DNA of 12,412 bases, from the NCBI GenBank assembly GCA_028565635.1, contig JAOXYB010045326.1, positions 1 to 12,412 on the forward strand. Direction: 5' to 3'. Below the pieces are notes generated by a model, which worked only from the letters and a program-made list of their open reading frames with translations, made no database searches and had not been told where the DNA came from. The stretch comes from Phoronis ovalis. Lineage: Eukaryota > Phoronida > Phoronidae. The position numbers and the translations under genes are program-made. Positions 1-7,367 of this stretch are shown one piece after another. Each line of letters begins with the position of its first letter. Position 1 is the stretch's first letter.

Positions 1-955
1 AAGATGGCTTTACAACTACAGAAACTACATCATATGATGGGCATCTGTCTGCACCCGCAGACCTCTTGTTTAATTTTGTTTTCATACATGTGCTGGTTCT
101 TTGTTGACATCACATTTCTTTGATTAGGAGTATAAAAGCATCTGGTGGGCATGGCCACCTTGCTGAATAATAATCACCAGAATGAATTCTAAAAGTTTTT
201 AATGCCATTTCTATGAATATTTGTTCAGTCTCAGAATAAGTTTTGATATTATATAATACATAATTGTTCATCTGATGACATGTTGATTCATTGAAATAAT
301 TACTGCAATATAAATTTAGTTCAACCAAATCCAACTTTTGAGCAAAGATAACTTAGCTTGTAATAAGACTGAATCTGTCTTTGTTCAAAAGTAAAATTCA
401 GTTTTGAACTAATTTTATATTGGAGTAATAATTCGTTCACAATATATTCATTACTGGTGGCTGGCCTGATGGAGAGTATGACAGAAATGAACAGCAACCC
501 TTTAGGAAATTCTTGTGTTGTTCATAAAAGACAATAATTGTAAAACACTTGAGGAATATCACAATCATTGAATTTTGTGAAATTTCAAATGCTTGAAAAG
601 TGGTGTTGGGTGCCAATTGGTATCAATTTCGTCAATTTTTATCTGTAGTGTTTGAATACTGAGAAATTATTTCAATCAAAATATTCCGTTTTTAAAATAC
701 TGGAAATGGGGACAGTTGAAGTTTGGTAATTTATCAATTTTAAGAAAATAAGGGAGGGTGAAATTTGGAACAATATAAATCAATGAATTTTTACAAAATA
801 TATCATATTTTAACCTAAATTGAGACTGAATGAATATTCATGAAAATGGAGATCATGTTAGGTATTTCTCAATGATTATTCATTTAATAAACCTTGCTAT
901 TGACTTAAATTTTGTTGTACTTAATCATTTTCATTGATTTCTTTTTTGTTTCTAG
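1..955 (+). other. Probable intron(s) of the gene ending at 1097; possible partial exon at the left edge
   Basis: No confident exon was found here. The stretch is AT-rich, with many stops in all frames, and ends in a pyrimidine-rich tract and TAG acceptor just before 956. Bases 1-123 are open on the + strand and include ALQLQKLHHMMGIC, an amphipathic-looking string that could be the end of an upstream exon. No strong donor follows it; the only GT giving the phase needed by the exon at 956 is at about 91, with poor consensus. The open frame on the - strand at 110-334 has no codon pattern or splice signals that support it. Confidence 0.4.
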
Positions 956-1097
956 TATCATGGATAAACTGGAGCAACATGAAGAATTTTTCTCAGTCTT
1001 CCAAGACATCATCAATAAAGTGATGGAAATTTTAGTTATAGACAAGTTGGATCAAGTTGTTCCAGCCGTGCGAGCGTTACAGATATTGGCTGGATAA
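956..1097 (+). CDS. Terminal coding exon of a coiled-coil-type protein, possibly CEP70-like
   Basis: A strong 3' splice site (long T/C tract, then TCTAG) precedes 956. The exon begins with one base completing a split codon, then reads IMDKLEQHEEFF, SVFQDIINKVMEILV and DKLDQVVPAVRALQILAG before TAA at 1095-1097. The alternation of charged and aliphatic residues suggests a helical C-terminus. Centrosomal protein 70 ends in a similar helical segment with an acidic HE-x-F start and a VVP/VFPR-type turn, so CEP70 is my best guess, but this is from memory of the family's general look and is weak. The ATG at 960 is internal. Upstream exons lie mostly outside the window. A real exon is fairly sure; its identity is not. 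Confidence 0.55.
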
Positions 1098-1479
1098 GTT
1101 AAACAGTCATTTAAAAAGGGATGATTAATTGATTTGAAAATGCAACTTACCCCACAACAGATTCAGGATATTGTTATATTATAGGGTCATTCAAAATAAT
1201 ATCTTTGACCGATACGAATGAGAGCTCCAATTGCTGCTTGTCAATAAATTTAAAAGTGGTGGTATTGTCTGCAACCTGGTTTTTAATGTTAGCTCATACC
1301 AGTTCTATTAGGGTACATCCACAGTGCCTGGCTACGATAGTAAAACTTTATGTCCGGCTGCTTCTTCTAATGTTTCTTCATGTTTTACCTTAGCCTGTGT
1401 ACAGGCTGAGGAAGGACCCCTGAAAGGACTAATTATATATAAGGATTTAATATATTGATACTTGACAATTTTGATAATT
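1098..1479 (+). other. 3' UTR and convergent intergenic stretch
   Basis: This follows the + strand stop at 1097. An AATAAA at 1243-1248, about 146 nt past the stop, is a plausible polyadenylation signal. A 16-bp perfect palindrome (AGCCTG-TGTA-CAGGCT) lies at 1392-1407. On the - strand an ATTAAA at 1446-1451 could serve a transcript coming from the right. No exon was recognised; the + frame at 1205-1393 has no domain or splice support. Confidence 0.4.
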
Positions 1480-1622
1480 TTAGTCATAGCCTATGAAATA
1501 TGTTTGCCACAAATTTGTTTGCTTTCTATGTATTTTAGAATTCTTTTCTTCCATAAGCTTATCGATATGCATGCAGCGGCTAATGGAGTCATACCATTTC
1601 AAATATGCATCTTGTTCATAAT
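1480..1622 (-). other. Candidate terminal exon downstream of the WxxW exons
   Basis: A strong acceptor (GCTTCTCTCTAG) ends at 1623. From 1622 the sequence is open for 46 codons in phase 1 and stops with TAA at 1480-1482, reading YEQDAYLKWYDSISRC and then HIDKLMEEKNSKIH. Phase 1 is what the donor at the end of exon 1977-2180 supplies, if that exon is read in its C-terminal WxxW frame. No family was recognised. A competing acceptor (TTTTTTCAG) at 1817, also phase 1, would give only about six residues before a stop at 1797-1799. Either could be the end of the WxxW locus, or neither. Confidence 0.22.
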
Positions 1623-1976
1623 CTAGAGAGAAGCATGACACATGGCAAATTACAAGAAATACAAACTTTCACTCACAATCTGGACAAAAATTAAGTAATT
1701 AATTGTGAAAATCTTCAACGCATATGTTAAGCTAAGTCGCTATATTAATTTAAGTAATAATTAACAATTAATAATTATTTTGAGAATTAATAAGATCTAT
1801 ATGTTGTCCAGTAGGTCTGAAAAAATATTGAAATTAATAAATTGTATCACAATATGCAAATGAGCAAAAAGAGTTACATCTCAAGTATTAAAAAAGCGTG
1901 TTCTATTGGGGCTGCCTCTTAGGGCTCTATTCACTTTCGGTTCAGAATATTAAAACTATTTTCCCCAAAAACTTAC

Positions 1977-2180
1977 TAGAGGTATGAAAGCAGCGTTGCT
2001 GGATCTTATAGTCTGCGCAGGTATGGGGCGGGTTTGTTCAGCATTAACACAGGACAATCCTTTTCGTGGTGTGCATTTCTTGTGGAGACTGTCAGTCAAG
2101 CCACCAAGGTTCCAGCATTCAAAAACGTTACCACTGGCGTAACATTCAGCTTGGACTGGAGTAGTGCGGGAACAGGCAAC
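1977..2180 (-). pseudogene. WxxW domain 2, C-terminal half exon (frame break inside)
   Basis: The acceptor TTATTAG ends at 2181; the donor is GTAAGT after 1977. Read in phase 0 from 2180 it gives VACSRTTPVQAECYASGNVF, later CTPRKGLSCVNAEQ, which is the C-x-x-P...GL-x-C-x-N-x-x-Q pattern of WxxW domains. One base short of the expected frame it then gives TCADYKIQQRCF, the family's C-x-DY-x-[IV]-x-x-x-C ending. Between the two cysteines the family has ten residues; the count is exactly ten only if one base is restored after CAA. In the second frame the exon ends in phase 1. Phase 0 at its start fits the donor of 2414-2499. An open frame on the opposite strand at 2034-2279 is a shadow of this exon. 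Confidence 0.6.
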
Positions 2181-2413
2181 CTAATAAATCATCAAATGCT
2201 TTATCAAACATGCGTTAATAAACGCGAAACCTATCAAATTTGTGAAAGAAGAAACAGCATCGTTATTTCTTTAATATAAATGTATGATTATTGGCTTCCG
2301 AAACTCAAGACAGATTTAAAAATCCAAAAACGTTTCATTGCAATATGATATATCAAAAATGTTTTACGTGCTTGGAAATTTATATGCAAAGCTTTATGTG
2401 ATTTGAACTTAAC

Positions 2414-2499
2414 GTTACTATTATATTTAAGTTCCCAATCTCCAGTTCCACTTGGGTTATCATGATCTTTCCACACGGTTCCCCAACTGGTACATTCGC
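2414..2499 (-). pseudogene. WxxW domain 2, N-terminal half exon (itself intact)
   Basis: The acceptor TTCATAACAG ends at 2500. The exon starts with two bases of a split codon and then reads ECTSWGTVWKD and HDNPSGTGDWELKYNSN, closing in phase 0 at AAC before a GTTAAG donor. W...W followed by D-x-D-N-P-S-G-T-G-D-W-E is the diagnostic N-terminal part of the Mucin2/CILP WxxW domain. The first W is one residue further from the second than in the usual W-x-x-W. The incoming split codon (T from the exon at 2729 plus GC) makes TGC, Cys, consistent with FRCPV continuing into this exon. This is the only one of the four domain exons without a lesion. Confidence 0.62.
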
Positions 2500-2728
2500 C
2501 TGTTATGAATCAGGTGAAAGACTAAATTGTTAGATTTTTTAAAAATAGATTGCATGCAAGGAAATAAGCTCAACACCAGGATTTTTGTGCAGTCGAAATA
2601 CAACAATATAACGTAGCAAACAAAATCAGATGGACATTTTTGCATCACTGCTACACAGATATTTGCAACTGACTAAAAAAACAAACAAGAATATTTTGAA
2701 AAATCACTAGTCCTACTCCTATACTTAC

Positions 2729-2901
2729 AAACGGGGCATCTGAAACGAATCTGGAAATCTCGACATGATACGCCACTAGTCTGTTAATGCCCTTGCACAC
2801 TAGACCTCCTTCAGGAGTACACCCCACGTACAGCTTGTAAGGTGACAGACTGGTCGTGTATTGGTTAGACTGTGCTGGTACAACAACTTTACATTCAGCT
2901 G
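2729..2901 (-). pseudogene. WxxW domain 1, C-terminal half exon (frame break inside)
   Basis: The acceptor CCCTCTAG ends at 2902, with a TACTAAT branch-point-like word about 45 nt upstream; the donor is a consensus GTAAGT after 2729. The first part reads AECKVVVPAQSNQYTTSL and later CTPEGGLVCKGINR, then the frame breaks. One base off, the sequence continues SGVSCRDFQIRFRCPV, matching the family ending C-x-D-[YF]-x-[IV]-R-F-x-C-P. Restoring one base after AGA gives the usual ten residues between the two cysteines. In the second frame the exon ends in phase 1, as the next exon (2414-2499) needs. Just upstream of the acceptor another frame holds ICA, so the exon may once have started earlier, as its partner at 1977-2180 does. 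Confidence 0.6.
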
Positions 2902-3263
2902 CTAGAGGGCGCATATGCCGTCACATATATTGTTGCCAGTATTAGTAACCAGAATATAAAAATTGTAAAACTAGCACCTGAATAATCATTTTTTTCATAC
3001 GATTAAGTAGACCATTTAAAAAACGGCACGCAGTAAACAATATCTAGGGTAGTTTAGTTTAAACCGCGATTCGACTACTTTGAATTGCTTATAAATCAGA
3101 TGGATAGCTTCAATATATAAGTGACAGATCTGATTGACAATATCTTCGTCATGTAATATAATGACAGCATGGAGGAAGTGTTTTTTCAACACTGTCTGGA
3201 AATAGTTTACCTGACGTTAACACAACACAACATATTTACAAATATAATAAGGTTACGATGTAC

Positions 3264-3356
3264 CCCGATCGAATGAGTATAGAAAGTCTCCTAGTCTCCT
3301 GTACCGCTAGGATTGTCACGACCTAACCAGCCAGTCCATTTCAGTGGTACAACCAC
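3264..3356 (-). pseudogene. WxxW domain 1, N-terminal half exon (insertion and in-frame stop)
   Basis: The acceptor TTATATTTTTAG ends at 3357; a possible donor GTACAT follows 3264. In phase 1 the exon opens with GCTTE, parallel to ECTS in the second copy. The next residues fit the family only after skipping one base: WTGWLGRDNPSGTGD, then TAG, then ETF. The TAG stands exactly where the second copy has TGG (Trp) in GDWE, so one G-to-A change would explain it. Against the second copy the segment before DNP is one nucleotide longer. The motif identity is strong; the exon cannot be translated as it stands. Confidence 0.6.
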
Positions 3357-3424
3357 CTAAAAATATAAGTACAATACCGCATGCAAGTGAAATGAAATGT
3401 TCATGAATACAAGGTTTCACTTAC

Positions 3425-3550
3425 CATTCGCAGCTGACACAACAAGAAAATGTGACTTCGAAAATATGACTGACGAAATTATTTGAAGCAAACCATAAGA
3501 ATAAGACAAGTGACAGTCTGAAGAACAATATCAATTAGTATTTGCGACAT
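3425..3550 (-). pseudogene. Possible leader exon of the WxxW locus
   Basis: A strong donor (AATG followed by GTAAGTG) ends this block at 3425, 68 nt before the acceptor of the first WxxW exon. An ATG at 3548-3550 opens a hydrophobic, leader-like run (MSQILIDIVLQTVTCLIL, then MVCFK) that hits TAA. A different frame, the one matching phase 1 at the donor, reads HFLVVSAANG, a good signal-peptide end. The leader would need a frame shift between them. Alternatively the exon starts at an acceptor (GTTCTTCAG) at 3518 and is phase 1 at both ends. The ATG lies only about 116 nt after the stop of the small gene upstream, leaving little room for its own promoter. Confidence 0.3.
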
Positions 3551-3665
3551 GTCAAAATTATAGTTCATGGTGAGGACATTTTGAGAAATACAAAACTGCA
3601 ACTACTATAATTACTAAAAATTAACTACACTTAACAGTTCCAGTCAACAGTATGCCTCGTCGTAA

Positions 3666-3790
3666 TCATGCCGGTGTTTCCGCCCATCCAGTCGGATCTT
3701 CGGCATCAACGTTGGAATTTTCAACTGCTGTTCTGGTGTCATCGTTAACGTCCTCTATTTCCATCTTTCGTTCATTTTCCGTAATGGCAT
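3666..3790 (-). CDS. Small secreted acidic peptide, exon 2 (terminal)
   Basis: The acceptor CGTATTTTCAG ends at 3791. After two bases of a split codon the exon reads AITENERKMEIEDVNDDT, RTAVENSNVDAEDP and TGWAETPA, then TGA at 3666-3668. With the G from exon 4215-4266 the split codon is GAT (Asp). The 40 residues are rich in Asp, Glu and Asn and contain no Cys, so this is not a disulfide-knotted peptide. It could be an acidic mature peptide, a propeptide or an extracellular-matrix peptide. No family was recognised. The frame is open throughout, in contrast to the broken WxxW exons just downstream. A direct role in that locus as an alternative terminal exon is possible, since all junctions here are phase 1. 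Confidence 0.4.
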
Positions 3791-4007
3791 CTGAAAATAC
3801 GGTTAACAATTCGAAAAATGTTAGTTACTAAATTACGTTGTTGTAACTCAGTGTACACCTGCAATTTAGAGAATATGCACAATCTAGCCAAATGTCAGCG
3901 TACGTCCACAGACGAGAATATTAAGCGGTTTGAATATTTCGGAGTTATCCAAGAAGTTGTCCATATTACATAAAAATCGCAACATAGCTACTGGTATTCA
4001 TGCTTAC

Positions 4008-4065
4008 TTGCACCTTATTTTGCCGCTGAAAGTCATTTGCGGTTTGTAAGAAAATTTCACTTCCA
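4008..4065 (-). other. Weak exon candidate between splice signals
   Basis: This 58-nt block lies in the intron of the small peptide gene, between an acceptor (AATTATTTTAG) and a good donor (GCAA then GTAAGC). It is open in two frames (FLQTANDFQRQNKVQ; EVKFSYKPQMTFSGKIRC). Neither frame has phase 1 at both ends, so it cannot be inserted between the two exons without breaking them. It may be spurious. Confidence 0.12.
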
Positions 4066-4214
4066 CTAAAATAATTATGCTTATATTCAATTATGCAATG
4101 TTTCGATTTTGATAGAATTCGGATTGCTAATTTTCCAAACATAACGATGTTATTTTTGAAGATCTAGATGGACATCAGCGATTCTGTGGCCACTTTTTAA
4201 GTGTTAGAACTTAC

Positions 4215-4266
4215 CTAATATTATTGTTAGTTTTATTCTGCATAGATATTTTATTACAACTAACAT
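4215..4266 (-). CDS. Small secreted acidic peptide, exon 1 (leader)
   Basis: ATG at 4264-4266 opens MLVVIKYLCRIKLTIIL followed by a single G before a consensus donor (ATTAG then GTAAGTT). It is hydrophobic overall and could be a signal peptide or anchor, although the Lys and Arg in the middle make it less typical than the leader at 7368. The donor is phase 1 and fits the exon at 3666-3790 after an intron of about 424 nt, giving 58 residues. A TATATA word lies about 80 nt upstream of the ATG, so the 5' UTR would be about 50 nt. No other ATG-led exon with a phase-1 donor was seen between here and the LINE fragment. Confidence 0.35.
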
Positions 4267-4338
4267 TTTATGTTTAAACTTAAGTCGTACAACAAATTGA
4301 TAACCTATTACGAATTAATACATTTTGAATTGTCGCAA

Positions 4339-4351
4339 TATATACTATATA
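4339..4351 (-). promoter_or_regulatory. TATA-like box for the gene at 3666-4266
   Basis: On the - strand this reads CTATATAGTATATAT just upstream of the predicted start, with TATATA at 4346-4351. It is 80-85 nt before the ATG at 4266, nearly the same spacing as for the gene at 6740-7425. In AT-rich DNA such words also arise by chance. Confidence 0.3.
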
Positions 4352-4771
4352 GTTTGTCACAAAACATGCTAAACTACTGCAGTTTCTACACGTAGCATAG
4401 CAAAACGGTATCCTAGCCAGATGCATGTTGCAACGTACACGCACCTTGGCTAATAGGGTAGCTGGAAGAGTCCTATATCTTAGTTATATTAGTCCCAGGT
4501 AAAAGTAACTAGTTCCAAAATATGCACGATTGTTCTGTGTGTACATGTACGTTTACGCATACTATTAACAGAAAGTTGTACATTATTATTCCTCGTGTTT
4601 TTAATGTTCATTGCATGCAGTTTTTCCTATTCATATATTAAGTTTAAACTAGCTGCAATTATGCATTGCAAGGCATAGTAAGAGACCCTGAATCATGCAG
4701 ACAAGATATGAAACGTTCACATGACAAGATATGCATCTTGCGTAATTAAGGTACAAAATGTTCTTCACATG

Positions 4772-5256
4772 GACTGATTGATTGAATTTATTTCGGTAAA
4801 TGAAACAGCAATCACACAAAACAAAAAAATTACAACAAAAATGATGTTTCATCTCCAAGGATAACACAAAGTTAAACAATGTTTCCAAATATGTGGTTCC
4901 TGAATATGAAACAAGATGGTACGGGTAAATTACCCGAACAAATACAGTGAAGAAAAAACACCGAGATTACCTGATTACAATCCAAACAGTTATTGTCCAA
5001 AATTAAAAATACACAAAAACCCACAGAAATAACAAGTATTGCACTAAACTGGATATTAGGAAATTAATAGAAATGAAACTATTTTCCTCCCATCGCTTAA
5101 TTTGGTCCGAAAGGATTTTTTTGTTTTGGATTTAAATATTGAAAGGGTAGTAGAGTTGTTTGTATGGTTAGGAAAACTGTTCGATAGTTTTGATCCAGTA
5201 TATATAAAAGAAAGACCCCTTCCCTGAACTTTTAAACCTCTGTATGTTAACATGTA
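4772..5256 (-). mobile_element. Non-LTR retrotransposon (LINE) 3' fragment: end of the reverse-transcriptase ORF plus 3' UTR
   Basis: On the - strand, 5056-5253 translates to LTYRGLKVQGRGLSFIYTG, then SKLSNSFPNHTNNSTTLSIF and KSKTKKSFRTKL. This is the typical last stretch of LINE ORF2 proteins of the CR1/L2/Jockey kind, which end in a G-x-K-x-W-N-x-[LI]-P...F-K-x-x-x-K-K pattern; here the usual Trp is Ser. After the stop come about 270 nt of 3' UTR ending in AATAAATT and a short CAAT repeat (4773-4786), the usual tail of such elements. The 5' part, including the catalytic core, is missing, as expected for 5'-truncated insertion. It is not an expressed gene. The exact left-hand (5') break lies near 5256, close to the foldback element. 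Confidence 0.7.
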
Positions 5257-5261
5257 ATTCT

Positions 5262-5568
5262 GCTTGTCCGTAGGGTCATGACCTTTTCGTATCTCAGACC
5301 AGCCGAAGTTCTACTAGCCTTCACGCATGCGCTATAGCATAATATCCATACCATGGATGAACAAACCTTCAAGAGTGCATTTTGGATTTTATGCTGCATG
5401 ATGTGCTGTTGAATCTTTGATTAAGTTATCTGGATACGGTGGTATAAGAAGCGGAGTAGTCGAGGAATAGGCAGAAGCAAAATTTTGGATGGAATTTATT
5501 AGGAAAGTAAGTGTTTTCGAACTTCGGCTGGTCTGAGGTACGAGGCGGTCATGATCCTACGGACAAGC
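5262..5568. repeat. Foldback / MITE-like element with 50-bp inverted arms
   Basis: The arm 5262-5311 (starts GCTTGTCCGTAGGGTCATGA, ends CAGCCGAAGTTC) is the inverted complement of 5519-5568. By eye 45 of 50 positions agree, with mismatches at arm positions 14, 23-25 and 31. The 207-bp centre carries no coding pattern; a short + strand frame begins at ATG 5353 and stops after 19 codons. An 11-bp word, GTTAACATGTA, occurs at 5246-5256 and 5611-5621 in direct orientation and could be a target-site duplication, though it is not symmetric about the arms. A non-autonomous DNA transposon is the simplest reading. No transposase is seen. Confidence 0.6.
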
Positions 5569-6738
5569 CGTAGGCTTTCCATAGTAGCGTCTTGCTCACT
5601 TGCAGGACTAGTTAACATGTACCTGTATAGTGTGACATTTGGAGATAGCCAAATATATATATATTTTTTTTAACCACATATCTAATAATCTGTTGCTGAG
5701 AAAAAATATTACTGGTTAGAAAAGCCAAAATGTAGACGGAATGTTTACCCTTCTAAATTTGTGGATTATTCAATTTTCTAATGAGGTGAATGTTGTAAAA
5801 AAATTTATGTTAAATCATCGTCCAAAATGTCCGCGATAGTGGGCCATTTACATTTCATTTCTTTGAATTAAAATAAATTAGGGTAAGAGCCGCTTTTGTT
5901 CGGGGATAATTTCTAAAATTAAACAAGGCTTATTATCGCGTAGTCAATTGACACACCATTTCTTTTGTTAAACGTTAAAAACAATGTTATTTTTTTGTAA
6001 ACTGTAATAGTGATTATGTTAAATGTAAACCAGCTGTAACTAAAGCCTCTCAGCTAAATGATAATGTCCCTTTTGCACCAACAAATTATCACATCACCTC
6101 ACAGATTAACATGTTACATTATAGCAGTTCTATTGTTCCCCGCCCACACATGCAATAGCCCGGCAAACAGATCAGTCATGTGTCCCGCTAATCCCCAGCA
6201 CATATGTTAAAACACAAATACAAACGTAATAAATATAGGTGGCGTATTGTCGCGAGTAATTCAGGCGGCTATTTAAAATGAGTTTAAACAAAATATTTAT
6301 TTTTAGAAAATGCTCTCATTAGAAAATTAGTTAATTCACAAATTTTGAATGGTAAATAATTCGTATTCACCTTGGCTTTACAGAAATATATGGGTAATAA
6401 TTTTCTGCAATATGCGATGAGATAAGAGGTTCAAAAAACACACTTTAGGTTCCTGTGTTCCACTTCCACCCTGCGATTTTTTCGAGAAATGTAGTAGCAG
6501 ATGTACTATTTCGTACTAGGTCTATCATGTTTTCATTTTGTTGAGCGGTGTCATGCTTTAGTGCATGTTTTTTTTTCTAAAGTTACTGCAAAAAATATGA
6601 AACATACATGTACATGTACGGTACTTTGCGCGAATGGCGTACAAGTAAAATTAAATATAATGCTATATAAACTAATATATACAAGTGTTTTATATTGAAA
6701 TACCTAGAAGGGTTACGACACTCTCCACGTCCTTCGGT
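5569..6738. other. No gene recognised
   Basis: AT-rich sequence with an AT run at 5655-5675 and a G+C-richer patch at about 6130-6200. The patch is open on the - strand for a short stretch (MTDLFAGLLHVWAGNN) but lacks splice or domain support. The + frame at 6501-6698 shows nothing protein-like. CATGTACATGTACGGTAC-type alternation occurs near 6607. Confidence 0.4.
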
Positions 6739-6744
6739 TTTATT
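6739..6744 (-). terminator. AATAAA polyadenylation-type signal overlapping the stop codon
   Basis: The stop TAA at 6740-6742 is embedded in AATAAA on the - strand. If used, cleavage would fall 10-30 nt after the signal and leave an exceptionally short 3' UTR. No second AATAAA was seen on the - strand in the next 100 nt or so. Confidence 0.3.
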
Positions 6745-6825
6745 TCTTATAGCCTTCCATTCGAATCATTCTATCTATGGCGCCCGCTATGGCGTCAAGT
6801 TCAATAGTAGTAGGTATAGGATCGG
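6740..6825 (-). CDS. Small secreted peptide, exon 2 (terminal)
   Basis: The acceptor ATATCTTTCAG ends at 6826. Two bases (CC) complete a codon with the G of exon 7368-7425 to give GCC (Ala), then DPIPTTIELDAIAGAIDR and MIRMEGYKK, then TAA. The mature part would be 27 residues, without Cys: a proline-containing start, an amphipathic middle (IELDAIAGAIDRMIRM) that could form a helix, and a basic end (YKK). Such a layout fits a secreted helical peptide, for example antimicrobial or signalling, but no family was recognised, so no function is assigned. The exon is uninterrupted and has a better than average acceptor. Confidence 0.5.
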
Positions 6826-7367
6826 CTGAAAGATATGATTCACATATGTATGCATTAGTTACTAGGAGAATATCTACCATCCCTTATGTTGTCATAAATT
6901 ATATGTACTAAGATGCCACGCCCACTTTCAGTTGAAAATATTGAGTAGCTCCAATTTTTTATGAGACAGCGCTCCAGTAATGTAGTGCAAATTTAATTTC
7001 GGTTCCTAACATAATGGAACATGTTATGAATACGATATCATGTAGTTGCAATAATTAACGAACAAACGAAGCATTCGTGCAGCACAGGTAAACACGCCCT
7101 ACCAGACTGTATTTTAAAACAAAAATGCATTATTATACATATTGAAAACAAGTTATAAAGCATCACTCGGCATAGTTTCGACTTTTTCTTACAGTGTGAA
7201 AAGGGTAACTAGCCACACCCATTTTACGTACTAAGTATTTTTGGGAGTAGACTCTCAACATAAACTTTACCCGGGAAACTTTACACAAAAACATAACATA
7301 TCAACGTTGTGTACAGTTTGAATACAGAAAACACATACATATAGAACATAATCGGGAACATAATTAC

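Larger units (their letters stand above)
1977..3550 (-). pseudogene. Two-domain WxxW secreted-protein gene, exon structure kept but reading frame broken
   Basis: Five exon-like blocks run right to left on the - strand: a possible leader exon (3425-3517 or to 3550), N-half 1 (3264-3356), C-half 1 (2729-2901), N-half 2 (2414-2499) and C-half 2 (1977-2180). Introns of about 68, 362, 229 and 233 nt have GT-AG ends, several close to consensus. Together the blocks encode two copies of the domain known as Mucin2_WxxW, found in CILP proteins and mucins: W-x-x-W, a D-x-x-P...GD-[WY]-E stretch, GL-x-C, then C-x-D-[YF]-x-[IV]-x-x-x-C. These are extracellular, disulfide-bonded modules. N-half 1 has a one-base insertion and an in-frame TAG; each C-half exon is one base short at the same codon. 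Intact splice sites argue for decay of an ordinary gene rather than a processed copy. Assembly indels or a frameshifting mechanism are the alternatives. Confidence 0.6.

Noticed and set aside
1392-1407. Palindrome AGCCTGTGTACAGGCT as a regulatory hairpin
   Set aside because: The arms are only six bases; nothing nearby suggests a function.
2034-2279. 81-codon + strand open frame
   Set aside because: Antisense shadow of the WxxW C-half exon at 1977-2180, which has splice sites and domain motifs on the - strand.
4649-4888. 79-codon - strand open frame
   Set aside because: It lies in the LINE 3' UTR and tail and its flank; no protein pattern.
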